From contig JAMIFN010000091.1 of NCBI GenBank assembly GCA_035906235.1, positions 1-20,354 on the forward strand: DNA of 20,354 bases. Reading direction: 5' to 3'. Below, in pieces: positions 1 to 7,138 of this stretch; positions within the stretch are counted from its first letter, which is position 1; each line of letters starts with the position of its first letter. A model generated the notes under the pieces. It saw only the letters and a list, made by a program, of their open reading frames with translations, was not told the DNA's origin and searched no databases. The DNA is from JAMIFN01 sp035906235. Its GTDB lineage: Bacteria > Pseudomonadota > Gammaproteobacteria > Burkholderiales > Burkholderiaceae_C. The position numbers were made by a program, and so were the translations under genes.

Positions 1-615
1 GGCCCCAGCGAAATTCTTGTCATCGCTGACGGCAGCACGCCCGCCGACTGGGTGGCCATGGATTTGTTCAGCCAGGCCGAGCACGACGAGCTGGCGCAAA
101 GCATTTTGCTCAGCCCCGACGCGGCCTATTTGCAGGCCGTGCAAGCGGCGATTGTCCGCCTGCTGCCCACTATGCCGCGCCGCGCCATCATTGAAAAATC
201 GCTGGCCGACCGTGGTTTTTTTGTCCACACCCGCAGCATGGAAGAGGCCTGCGCCATCAGCAACCAAATCGCGCCCGAGCATTTGGAAATATCCAGCACC
301 GCGCCCGAGAAATGGGAGCCACTGCTGAAACACGCAGGCGCGATTTTTATGGGCGCCTACACCAGCGAATCGCTGGGCGACTATTGCGCCGGGCCTAACC
401 ATGTGTTGCCCACATCCAGCACCGCACGATTTTCGTCGCCGCTGGGGGTGTATGACTTTCAAAAACGCTCTAGCCTGATTCAAGTATCAGCTGCTGGGGC
501 GCAAAAGCTGGGCGTGATCGCCAGCGAACTGGCCTGGGGCGAAGGCCTGCCCGCCCACGCCCGCGCGGCTGAATTGCGCTTAAACCCTGTGCCACCACTG
601 CGCTCTGCCGCATAA
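1..615 (+). CDS. hisD: Histidinol dehydrogenase, C-terminal part (5' end outside window)
   Basis: The reading frame is open from the first base and gives 204 residues of HisD, which oxidises L-histidinol to L-histidine in two NAD-dependent steps at the end of histidine biosynthesis in the cytoplasm. The C-terminal half carries the expected catalytic and zinc-ligand signatures: SQAEHD (fragment residues 24-29; the Gln and His match zinc ligands Q259/H262 of the E. coli enzyme), APEHLE (the catalytic Glu-His pair E326/H327), GDYCAGPNHVLP (Asp360 ligand) and EGLPAHARAAELRL (His419 ligand). The enzyme therefore looks functional. About half of a normal ~430-residue protein is missing to the left. 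The next gene starts 5 nt after the TAA stop, so the two are probably co-transcribed, but that neighbour is a metal ATPase and not hisC, the usual follower in his operons. Confidence 0.97.
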   Translation, partial: GPSEILVIADGSTPADWVAMDLFSQAEHDELAQSILLSPDAAYLQAVQAAIVRLLPTMPRRAIIEKSLADRGFFVHTRSMEEACAISNQIAPEHLEISSTAPEKWEPLLKHAGAIFMGAYTSESLGDYCAGPNHVLPTSSTARFSSPLGVYDFQKRSSLIQVSAAGAQKLGVIASELAWGEGLPAHARAAELRLNPVPPLRSAA

Positions 616-620
616 ACGGC

Positions 621-2867
621 ATGAATGCCCCAAAGCACGCGCCTGAAGACGACGCAGATTGGCTGAGCTATAGCGAAGATTTAGGCGACGGCCGCTTTGC
701 CTCGCGCGTGCGCGTGGCTGGCATACATTGCGCCGCTTGCGCGGGCACCATAGCCCACCACCTGCAGCAAGCGGGGGTGGAAAGCGCCAGCATCAACAGC
801 GCCACAGGGCGCGCGCGTGTGGTTTGGCAAATGGGGCAAACCGAGCCCGCCCGCTGGTTGCCCGCCGCCGAAGCCGCAGGCTATACCTTGGCGCCTGTAG
901 CGGGGGTTGATTGGCTAGAAATCACCCGCGCCGAACGCCGCCGCGCCTTGTGGCGCTGGCTGGTCGCGGGTTTTTGCATGATGCAGGCCATGATGCTGAT
1001 GTGGCCGCTCTACGGTTTTAGCGGCGATTGGGGCGGCAGCGATATGGACGCGCAAAGCGCCGCGCTCTTGCGCTGGGGCATGTTGATGCTGTCCATTCCC
1101 GTCATGCTGTTTTCAGCTGGTGGTTTTTTTCAGGCCGCTTGGCGCGATTTGCGCACAGGCCGCATCAGCATGGATTTGCCCGTGGCACTGGGCATCGCCA
1201 TTACCTTTGTCGTCAGTTGCCTGGCGACTTTTGCGCCGCAATCGCACTGGGGCAGCCTGCTCTACTTCGATTCGCTGACGATGTTTGTGTTCATCTTGCT
1301 CTCAGGCCGCTGGCTAGAAGCGCATTTGCGCGTGCAAACCGCAGGCGCGCTAGACGCCATCAGCACCCAAGCACCGCAGCGCGCCAACCGTGTTTTGGCC
1401 GATGGCAGGGTGCAAAACATCCCTTTAAGCCAACTGCAAATTGGCGATACCGTGCGCGTTTTGCCAGGCGAGCTGTTGCCTGCTGATGGCGGGGTTGTGC
1501 AAGGCGAGAGCTGGGTCGATGAAGCCCTGCTCACGGGCGAGAGCAAGCCCGTCGCCAAACAAGTGGGCAGCAGCGTAGTGGCGGGCAGCAGCAACCACAG
1601 CCAAACCTTGCTGCTGCGCGTCGAAAAAGTGGGCGCAGACACCCGCTACGCGCAGATTGTGGCCTTGATGGAGCGCGCAGCCGAAGAAAAACCACCCCTG
1701 ATGCAGCTCGCCGACCGCATGGCGCAGCCTTTTTTAGTGGGCGTACTGCTGCTGGCGGCACTGGCCTTTTTTTGGTGGACCAGCCAGGGGCAGCTGGAAC
1801 GCGGCATCGTCACGGCCATCAATGTGCTCATCATCACCTGCCCCTGCGCCCTGGCACTGGCTGCGCCTGCAGCCTTGCTCTCGGCCACCGCAGCGCTAGC
1901 CAAACAAGGCGTGTTGCCACGCAGCATCAGCGCCCTAGAGCGTCTGGCCAAAATCGACACCGCCCTGTTCGACAAAACCGGCACGCTCACGCAAGACCGC
2001 ATCCGCTTGGCACAGACCCAAGCCTTAGCCGCCATTGATGCCGCCCTAGCCTTAAGCTGGGCGCAGGCGCTGGCTGTGCATTCATTGCACCCAGCCGCGC
2101 AAGCGCTGCTGCAAACGCCTTGCGCGGCCACAGCGGTAACAGCCCGCGCTGTGCGCGAAGAAGCAGGCCAAGGTTTGCTCGGGCACATCGACCACGCCGG
2201 ACAAACCCTAGAGCTGCGCCTAGGGCGCGCCACTTGGTGCGGCTTGGCTGGCGCAGCTAGCAGCACCGAAGTGGGTATGCAGGTCTGGCTTAGCGCGGAT
2301 GGCCAGCCCATAGCCCGTTTTGCCCTAGAAGAAAACCTGCGCCCCGAAGCCGCCGCCAGTCTGCAAAGCTTGCGCGACCTGGGGCTGCGTTTGGGCTTGC
2401 TCTCGGGCGATACGCCCAGTGCCGTGGCGCGCGTGCAAGCCGCATTACCGCCCTTAGACATCAGCCTTGCGGCCTGCACCCCGCAAGACAAATTCGCACA
2501 TTTGCAAAAGCTGCAAGCCCAAGGCGCACAAGTTCTGATGGTTGGCGACGGCATCAACGACGGCCCCGTGCTGGCGGGTGCGCAAGTGTCCATCGCCATG
2601 GCGGGCGCGGCGCCACTGGCGCAGGTGCAGGCTGATGTTCTGCTGCTGCGCCCCGATCTGGCGCTGCTGCCCATGGCCGTGCAGCGCAGCCGCCTAGCCA
2701 TGCGCGTATTGCGGCAAAACCTGGCTTGGGCGTTGGCCTACAACGCGGTCGCCATTCCCTTGGCTTTTGCTGGCTGGATCACACCTTGGATAGCCAGCGT
2801 GGGCATGGCAGCCAGCTCGATTATCGTTTTAACAAACGCGGCGCGTTTACAAAAAAAAACGCAATAA
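621..2867 (+). CDS. Heavy-metal (copper-type) P1B ATPase, CcoI/CopA-like
   Basis: A 748-residue inner-membrane pump that should export Cu(I) from the cytoplasm at the expense of ATP. An N-terminal HMA domain has CAAC (Cys37, Cys40). About eight membrane segments follow, with the actuator-loop TGES at 305-308, the CPC metal site at 407-409 in TITCPCAL-type context, the phosphorylation motif DKTGT from Asp451, an HP motif at 490-491 and GDGIND at 642-647. The last two helices hold YN and M-x2-SS, which in this family mark Cu(I) specificity. The CPC flank (CALALAAPAALL) and the TPWIASVGMAASS tail resemble the CcoI/FixI/CopA2 branch that supplies copper for cytochrome oxidase assembly, but no ccoS or ccoNOP gene is in the window, so a detoxifying CopA role stays possible. 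The ATG follows the hisD stop by 5 nt and has no good Shine-Dalgarno, suggesting translational coupling. No key residue is missing. Confidence 0.93.
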   Translation: MNAPKHAPEDDADWLSYSEDLGDGRFASRVRVAGIHCAACAGTIAHHLQQAGVESASINSATGRARVVWQMGQTEPARWLPAAEAAGYTLAPVAGVDWLEITRAERRRALWRWLVAGFCMMQAMMLMWPLYGFSGDWGGSDMDAQSAALLRWGMLMLSIPVMLFSAGGFFQAAWRDLRTGRISMDLPVALGIAITFVVSCLATFAPQSHWGSLLYFDSLTMFVFILLSGRWLEAHLRVQTAGALDAISTQAPQRANRVLADGRVQNIPLSQLQIGDTVRVLPGELLPADGGVVQGESWVDEALLTGESKPVAKQVGSSVVAGSSNHSQTLLLRVEKVGADTRYAQIVALMERAAEEKPPLMQLADRMAQPFLVGVLLLAALAFFWWTSQGQLERGIVTAINVLIITCPCALALAAPAALLSATAALAKQGVLPRSISALERLAKIDTALFDKTGTLTQDRIRLAQTQALAAIDAALALSWAQALAVHSLHPAAQALLQTPCAATAVTARAVREEAGQGLLGHIDHAGQTLELRLGRATWCGLAGAASSTEVGMQVWLSADGQPIARFALEENLRPEAAASLQSLRDLGLRLGLLSGDTPSAVARVQAALPPLDISLAACTPQDKFAHLQKLQAQGAQVLMVGDGINDGPVLAGAQVSIAMAGAAPLAQVQADVLLLRPDLALLPMAVQRSRLAMRVLRQNLAWALAYNAVAIPLAFAGWITPWIASVGMAASSIIVLTNAARLQKKTQ

Positions 2868-2895
2868 ATGCAGTTTTTACACGCCGCCTCGCAAC

Positions 2896-2915
2896 TAATG
2901 ACCAATAAGTCATTA
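2896..2915. promoter_or_regulatory. Palindromic operator-like site overlapping a -10-like box
   Basis: TAATGAC - 6 nt - GTCATTA is a perfect 7-bp inverted repeat. Size and symmetry resemble TetR-family operators (TGAC-N-GTCA core). Its right arm overlaps TACAAT (2914-2919), a fair sigma-70 -10 box on the plus strand; the -35 region (about 2891-2896) is weak. No regulator gene lies nearby. The call as an operator is inference; the palindrome is directly visible. Confidence 0.4.
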
Positions 2916-2925
2916 CAATAAAACC

Positions 2926-3012
2926 CGGATGCTAGCCATCCCCCGCTTTTCCTCCCTGAGCGGGAGCCTTTTAAACAGGCTTTATTGCCCCAGAATTTTC
3001 TGGGGCTTTTTT
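2926..3012 (+). ncRNA. Possible small RNA ending at an intrinsic terminator
   Basis: If the TACAAT box at 2914-2919 is a real promoter, transcription would start near 2926 and end at the terminator at 2987-3012, giving about 85-90 nt. The segment contains a small hairpin (CTCCC 2952-2956 with GGGAG 2962-2966), a single-stranded stretch and the terminator stem. An ATG at 2929 has no Shine-Dalgarno and opens a frame that runs antisense through the transporter gene, so I do not accept it as a gene. The RNA would overlap the last ~40 nt of the opposite transporter gene. It may instead simply be the 3' untranslated end of the ATPase mRNA. Confidence 0.25.
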
Positions 3013-3936
3013 GTGTCTGGCTTGCTTGGGTTTGACTGGCCATTGCCCCAACAACATGGCCGCCACGACCAGCATCGCCCCCAGCAAAGCCCAGCCCTGC
3101 AACTGCTCGCCCAACCAGGCGTAGGCAAATACGGCGGCAAAGACAGGCTCTAGGCCGTAAATCAAAGCGCTTTGCACCGCCGGCACATAGCGTTGCGCCC
3201 AAATTTGCATGGCTGGCGCCAACGCACTGGCGAACAGCAGCAAGTACAGCAAGGTGGCGATCTGCCCCCCGTTCAGGCGCTGCACATGGGGCAGCAGCCA
3301 TGCCAGCTCGCCTTTGGCACCCAATAAAAAGCAGGCACACAGCCCCATCACCAAACCCTGCAAAGCCGTCAAAGGCAGCAGACGCAAAGGCTGCGCAGCA
3401 TGGCGCCTGGCGCTCACCTCCAAAAGCAAGATATACACCGCATAGCACAGCATGGCTACGGCTGTGTAGCTATCGCCAGCATTCCACGGTGCCTGCGCGT
3501 AAAACAAGCCGTACATCCCCAACCCGGCCAGCCCGCAAGCCCACAGCAAACGCCCATTGAGGCGCTGCCCCAAGACGACGGCAAAAATCGGTACGGCCAG
3601 CACATTCAGCCCCGTGATAAAGGCATTGCGATTGGCACTGGTACGGGCTATGCCCTCGGTTTGCAAGTAAAACGCCGCAAACAGTACTGCACCCAAAATC
3701 AAGCCCCAGCGCCATTCTGCCGTGCGCACACCGCGCAGCCCAGGCAGCAACAGCAGCCCCGCACCGCCATAGCGTAGCAAGGTCATTTCCAAAGCGCTCA
3801 AATGCTCGGTCAAGCCCTTGAGCAAAGGGAAAGTACTGCCCCAGATGGCGCACATCAGCACCAGCACCATGGCGGCCAACACAGGCAAGTGCTGGCGCTG
3901 ACGCACGCCCTGCGAAGTTGACTCATATACGGCCAT
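2971..3936 (-). CDS. EamA/DMT-family transporter
   Basis: A 321-residue integral membrane protein with about ten hydrophobic helices in two EamA repeats (roughly residues 19-150 and 165-300). The first repeat carries the family signature IWGSTFPLLKGL (about residues 32-43) and an LRY motif further on, as in the RhaT/YedA-like drug/metabolite transporters. Such proteins export small metabolites or amino acids across the inner membrane; the substrate cannot be read from the sequence. Length is normal for the family (~300). The ATG at 3934-3936 is preceded by a weak AAGAG, and a dispersed repeat copy sits 17 nt upstream. The gene stands alone: the upstream kinase gene has its own weak terminator. 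The 3' end overlaps the terminator of the opposite gene. Confidence 0.9.
   Translation of the reverse strand: MAVYESTSQGVRQRQHLPVLAAMVLVLMCAIWGSTFPLLKGLTEHLSALEMTLLRYGGAGLLLLPGLRGVRTAEWRWGLILGAVLFAAFYLQTEGIARTSANRNAFITGLNVLAVPIFAVVLGQRLNGRLLWACGLAGLGMYGLFYAQAPWNAGDSYTAVAMLCYAVYILLLEVSARRHAAQPLRLLPLTALQGLVMGLCACFLLGAKGELAWLLPHVQRLNGGQIATLLYLLLFASALAPAMQIWAQRYVPAVQSALIYGLEPVFAAVFAYAWLGEQLQGWALLGAMLVVAAMLLGQWPVKPKQARHKKAPENSGAIKPV
2987..3012 (+). terminator. Rho-independent terminator downstream of the P-type ATPase
   Basis: GCCCCAGAA (2987-2995) pairs with TTCTGGGGC (2998-3006) and is followed directly by six T residues (3007-3012). This is a near-perfect intrinsic terminator for plus-strand transcripts. 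It lies inside the last codons of the opposite-strand transporter gene, so the same bases also encode that protein's C-terminus. Confidence 0.8.
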
Positions 3937-3953
3937 TGAATACTCTTAATTTC

Positions 3954-3980
3954 ATAGCTGCCCAGGCAGGTTTTCTGGCC
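3954..3980 (-). repeat. Dispersed intergenic repeat, copy A
   Basis: A 27-nt element with the plus-strand core CAGGCAGGTTTT flanked by AGCT and GGCC. It differs from copy B (8655-8681) at four positions, and a third copy is at 11357-11383. Read on the minus strand it lies 17 nt upstream of the transporter ATG. Confidence 0.7.
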
Positions 3981-3999
3981 TTATTTAGCTATTTGAAGC

Positions 4000-4024
4000 A
4001 AAAAAAACCACGCCCGCAGGGTTT
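4000..4024 (-). terminator. Weak intrinsic terminator after the sensor kinase
   Basis: On the minus strand AAACC (4024-4020, overlapping the TAA stop) can pair with GGTTT (4009-4005) across a 10-nt loop. The 3' side runs into an unbroken U8 tract (4007-4000). The stem is short, so the call rests mostly on the U tract and the position exactly at the end of the gene. Confidence 0.4.
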
Positions 4025-6506
4025 AGGACTGCGGTGCCAAGGCGAAAGACAGCACGATCTGTGCTCCCAGCACCGCAGGGGTATCGCTACCCTTATCGCT
4101 ACCCTTATCGCTGCCCTTATCGCTGCCTGCATCGGCTGATGCTGCTGGCGCGGGCAGAATGTTGCTGATTTCTAAGCGGGCATGGTGTTCGTCGGCAATT
4201 TTTTTGACCACCGCCAGACCCAAGCCCGTGCCTTTGGCCTTGGTGGTGATATAGGGCTCAAACGCGCGCTGCAAAATGGCGGGCGCAAAACCTGCACCGT
4301 TGTCGCGCACCAGTAAACGCACGCGCTCGCCGCTGCTGCTGATGCTCGCTTGCACCTGCACTTGGGCGGGGCGAAGGGTCTCGTTGCCCACGGTTTGGCC
4401 TGCGCTATCGTTCCGCGCTTGCGCGGCATCTTGCGCGTTCTGCACCAAGTTATGCACCACCTGGCGCAGTTGCTGGGCATCGCCCATGATGGCTGGCAAG
4501 TTAGCAGCAATATCCCACTGCACCGGCACGACTGCATGGGCATAGAGCTGCGCCATATCGCCAAGCAAAGCGCCTAAATCAGTAGCTTGCAATTGGGCGC
4601 TGGGCAAGCGGGCATATTCGCTGAATTCATTGACCAAGCGTTTGAGTGCCGCCACCTGGTTCACGATAGTGCCTACCGATTTGCGCAGCAATTGCGCGTC
4701 TGCGCCTTCAAGCTTGTTGACCAACTTCATCTCTAGCCGCTCGGCCGAGAGCTGAATGGGCGTGAGCGGGTTTTTGATTTCATGCGCCAAACGCCTAGCC
4801 ACATCCGCCCAGGCCTGACTGCGTTGCGCTGAAACCGTGGCTGAAATATCGTCCAACACCAGTAAATGCCGCCCCAATGCTGGGCGCAAAGCCCCTTGCT
4901 GCAAAGCCTCAGGCCAGGGCGTAAACCCCGACTCTTGCGCCTCAGCGCGCCCAGGCAACAACACCCCACGCGCCAAAATCGTGCGCGCTTGTTGCGCCGC
5001 AGCCCCGTACTCAGGCACCACGCCTTCGGCTGCATCTTGCAGAACAAAGGTTTTTTCCCAGTGCTCTGCCGGCGCCGCGCCATTAGCCCCTTCATCGGCT
5101 TGCGCCATAAACAGGGCGCGGGCTTTTTCGGCCAGCTCAGCCATATGCGGCACAGCCGCCAAAGCCTGGCCGATATAGGCCGCCACAGGTTCGCGCAAGA
5201 CCCGTGTAGCGCCCGCATTGACCGAGACGATCTGCCCTGCACCATCGAGCACAATAACCCCAGAAGACTGGTGATCCAAAATGGTTTGCAAGTAAGTGTG
5301 CGCCTCTTCCAGCGCCAGCATAGAGCGACGCTTCTGCACCTGCGCAGCAGCCAATTGCTGCGTCATTTGCGCAAAGGCCTGGGTCAAATCCCCCAACTCA
5401 TCACCAGCCTTCATCAGGCGTGCGGCCGCCGCTTGGCCTTGTAAATCGCCCGCCGCCACCTTGGCCACACCTGCGCTCAGCAGCATCAGCGGGCGCATCA
5501 GGCGACCACTCAAAATCACCGCTAGCAAAATCGCGGCGAACACCGCCAAAATCAAACTCAGGCTCAGCGTACCCACATACATGCTGCGCAAACCCTCGCG
5601 GGCTAGGGCGCGTTCTTGGTATTCGCGATAGGCGTTTTGCACCTGCAGCGCATTGCGCATCAAATCCGCCGGCACCACCTGCACCACATGCAGCAAACGC
5701 CCCTGGCCACTACCCAGGCTAAAACTGCCTACCCGCAAACGCGCCCATAGATGGATGCGCCCCGGCACCGCTGCACCAGCCTCGGGGTCATCTAAACCTT
5801 CGATCGTGGTGGTGTAGCCGCGCAGCGCCAGTTCTTGCAAGACCGCAGCATCCGCCCCCTGCGGCGCCAACTCAAAGCGCGAAGCGCCACTGCTGGCAAG
5901 CAAACGCCCTTGCGTATTCCAGACCTGCACATCTTCAGCGCGCAACTGTTCGCGAAAGCGCTCCAGCCCCGAGCCATAGATCGGCACCTCACTCCAGTCG
6001 CTGCTGGCCACACGCGCCTGCGTAATTAAATCCAAGGTCAAGTTGTCCAGCGTCGCGGTGCCCAAATTCAGCCCAGCCTGCAGCGCGCCTTCAACGCGCT
6101 GATCAAACCAGCTTTCAATCGAACGCACCACAAATTGGTAGGACACCACATACATCACCAAACCCGGTAGCAGGCCGACCAAGGCAAAAGTCATGGCCAG
6201 TTTGAGCATCAGGCGGGCACCAAATTTGCCTTTGCGCAGGCTGCGCCATAGGTGAAAAATGACCCCCATAATCACCAGCAGCAGCACCACCCCCACGCCG
6301 ATATTGACCGCCATCAATGCGGTGTAGTAGCGCTCGTACAGGGCTTGGTTATGGCTAACGACCAGCAGCAAAAAAAGCAGCACACCCAAAGTGGCCAGCC
6401 CAGCTACCGCCGTGATCGCCACGACAAAGGGCAGACTGCGCAGGCCTTGCCCCAGTTGCAGTACCCAACGGGCATAGGCAGGCGGTACGGGCGGGAGTGT
6501 TTGCAT
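4023..6506 (-). CDS. NtrY-like membrane sensor histidine kinase
   Basis: An 827-residue inner-membrane kinase with NtrY architecture. Three N-terminal helices (about 26-50, 67-87, 103-127) lead to an extracytoplasmic sensing region (~128-308), a fourth helix (~311-335), a HAMP linker, a PAS domain (~402-510, SSGVIVLDGAGQIVSVN) and the kinase core. The phospho-acceptor is His575 in RRLAHEIKNPLTPIQLSAER; the N box HNLVQNAQDAA has Asn690; G boxes DNGAGF and GTGLGLAVVKKIADEH are intact. It should autophosphorylate and pass phosphate to an NtrX-type sigma-54 regulator, classically in nitrogen or redox control. It lies 20 nt after the DUF4390 gene in the usual rsmB - DUF4390 - ntrY order, but no response regulator follows. 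The C-terminus beyond the last G box carries SDKG repeats encoded by a 12-bp tandem repeat. No clear Shine-Dalgarno precedes the ATG. Confidence 0.92.
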   Translation of the reverse strand: MQTLPPVPPAYARWVLQLGQGLRSLPFVVAITAVAGLATLGVLLFLLLVVSHNQALYERYYTALMAVNIGVGVVLLLVIMGVIFHLWRSLRKGKFGARLMLKLAMTFALVGLLPGLVMYVVSYQFVVRSIESWFDQRVEGALQAGLNLGTATLDNLTLDLITQARVASSDWSEVPIYGSGLERFREQLRAEDVQVWNTQGRLLASSGASRFELAPQGADAAVLQELALRGYTTTIEGLDDPEAGAAVPGRIHLWARLRVGSFSLGSGQGRLLHVVQVVPADLMRNALQVQNAYREYQERALAREGLRSMYVGTLSLSLILAVFAAILLAVILSGRLMRPLMLLSAGVAKVAAGDLQGQAAAARLMKAGDELGDLTQAFAQMTQQLAAAQVQKRRSMLALEEAHTYLQTILDHQSSGVIVLDGAGQIVSVNAGATRVLREPVAAYIGQALAAVPHMAELAEKARALFMAQADEGANGAAPAEHWEKTFVLQDAAEGVVPEYGAAAQQARTILARGVLLPGRAEAQESGFTPWPEALQQGALRPALGRHLLVLDDISATVSAQRSQAWADVARRLAHEIKNPLTPIQLSAERLEMKLVNKLEGADAQLLRKSVGTIVNQVAALKRLVNEFSEYARLPSAQLQATDLGALLGDMAQLYAHAVVPVQWDIAANLPAIMGDAQQLRQVVHNLVQNAQDAAQARNDSAGQTVGNETLRPAQVQVQASISSSGERVRLLVRDNGAGFAPAILQRAFEPYITTKAKGTGLGLAVVKKIADEHHARLEISNILPAPAASADAGSDKGSDKGSDKGSDTPAVLGAQIVLSFALAPQS
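4082..4129 (-). repeat. 12-bp tandem repeat, about four units, in the kinase C-terminus
   Basis: Plus-strand units TATCGCTACCCT at 4082-4093 and 4094-4105 are identical. The unit at 4106-4117 differs by one base and a fourth, at 4118-4129, is degraded. The unit length is a multiple of three, so copy changes add or remove Ser-Asp-Lys-Gly blocks without a frameshift. Confidence 0.85.
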
Positions 6507-6526
6507 GCAAAGAAAAAGCGCGCAAC

Positions 6527-7138
6527 TTACGGTGCAGGCAACGCCGCACCCGTCACTGGCCGGGTGTTGGCGTCTGCTTCGATCTTCCAGTCGCTTTGCG
6601 CGTCTAGGCCGATTTGGAAAGGACGCGGCAATTGGCTCAAATCCAAATAAAAACGGAAGTTGATGTTGTAGCGCTCACTATTGCCGACGGCACTGCTATC
6701 GGCAATGCGCCAACTGCCGATATTGCGCACCGCCGCCAAAGCCTCTTCTTGGCTATTGAAATTCAGATTCAAATTGATGTCGGCGGCCTCGCGTGCCGCG
6801 CCGCTTTGCACGGCCACGCGCCAACGGCGTGTTAAGGGCGCATAGGACAGGCGCATGCTGCGCCGCGCGGTTTTGACCTCTTCGTCCCACCAATACCAGC
6901 GGTCACGCCGAATATTCGCCTCGGCCACAAAATGCAGGGGAACGCCCTTGCTCAGGGCGTCTTGCAAGGCTGCGCCGAGTTTAAAACTGACCCCCGCGTC
7001 TAGCTGCAAGCCCTCTTTACTCTGGCGCACCTGCAGCTGGCGGATCTCAGCGCCGCGGTTTTCTTGCGCCTGCGCTGGGCTTGGCAGGCACAGGGCGGCT
7101 AGTGCGTAGCACAGGACGAGGAGCAGCGCCCCTTTCAT
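6527..7138 (-). CDS. DUF4390 secreted or envelope protein of unknown function
   Basis: Predicted 203 residues, matching the DUF4390 protein that in betaproteobacteria stands between rsmB and an ntrY-like kinase. I place the start at the ATG 7136-7138 because it begins a good signal peptide: MKGALLLVLCYALAALC, then PSPAQAQ with likely cleavage after AQA near residue 24. The mature part is rich in beta-forming segments (for example GVPLHFVAEANI, RWYWWDEEV, RWRVAVQSG). The frame stays open further upstream to a TTG at 7259-7261, but those 41 residues only mirror the overlapping rsmB frame and would bury the signal peptide. Function is unknown; by context it may be a periplasmic partner of the kinase. 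With this start it overlaps rsmB by 92 nt. Confidence 0.85.
   Translation of the reverse strand: MKGALLLVLCYALAALCLPSPAQAQENRGAEIRQLQVRQSKEGLQLDAGVSFKLGAALQDALSKGVPLHFVAEANIRRDRWYWWDEEVKTARRSMRLSYAPLTRRWRVAVQSGAAREAADINLNLNFNSQEEALAAVRNIGSWRIADSSAVGNSERYNINFRFYLDLSQLPRPFQIGLDAQSDWKIEADANTRPVTGAALPAP

Noticed and set aside
1646..2701. 351-codon open frame antisense to the P-type ATPase
   Set aside because: Composition is Arg/Ser/Ala/Cys-rich with no domain; it is the mirror of a GC-rich gene whose own frame has every family motif.
2929..3153. 74-codon plus-strand frame after the ATPase
   Set aside because: No ribosome site, and it runs through the terminator and antisense through the transporter gene.
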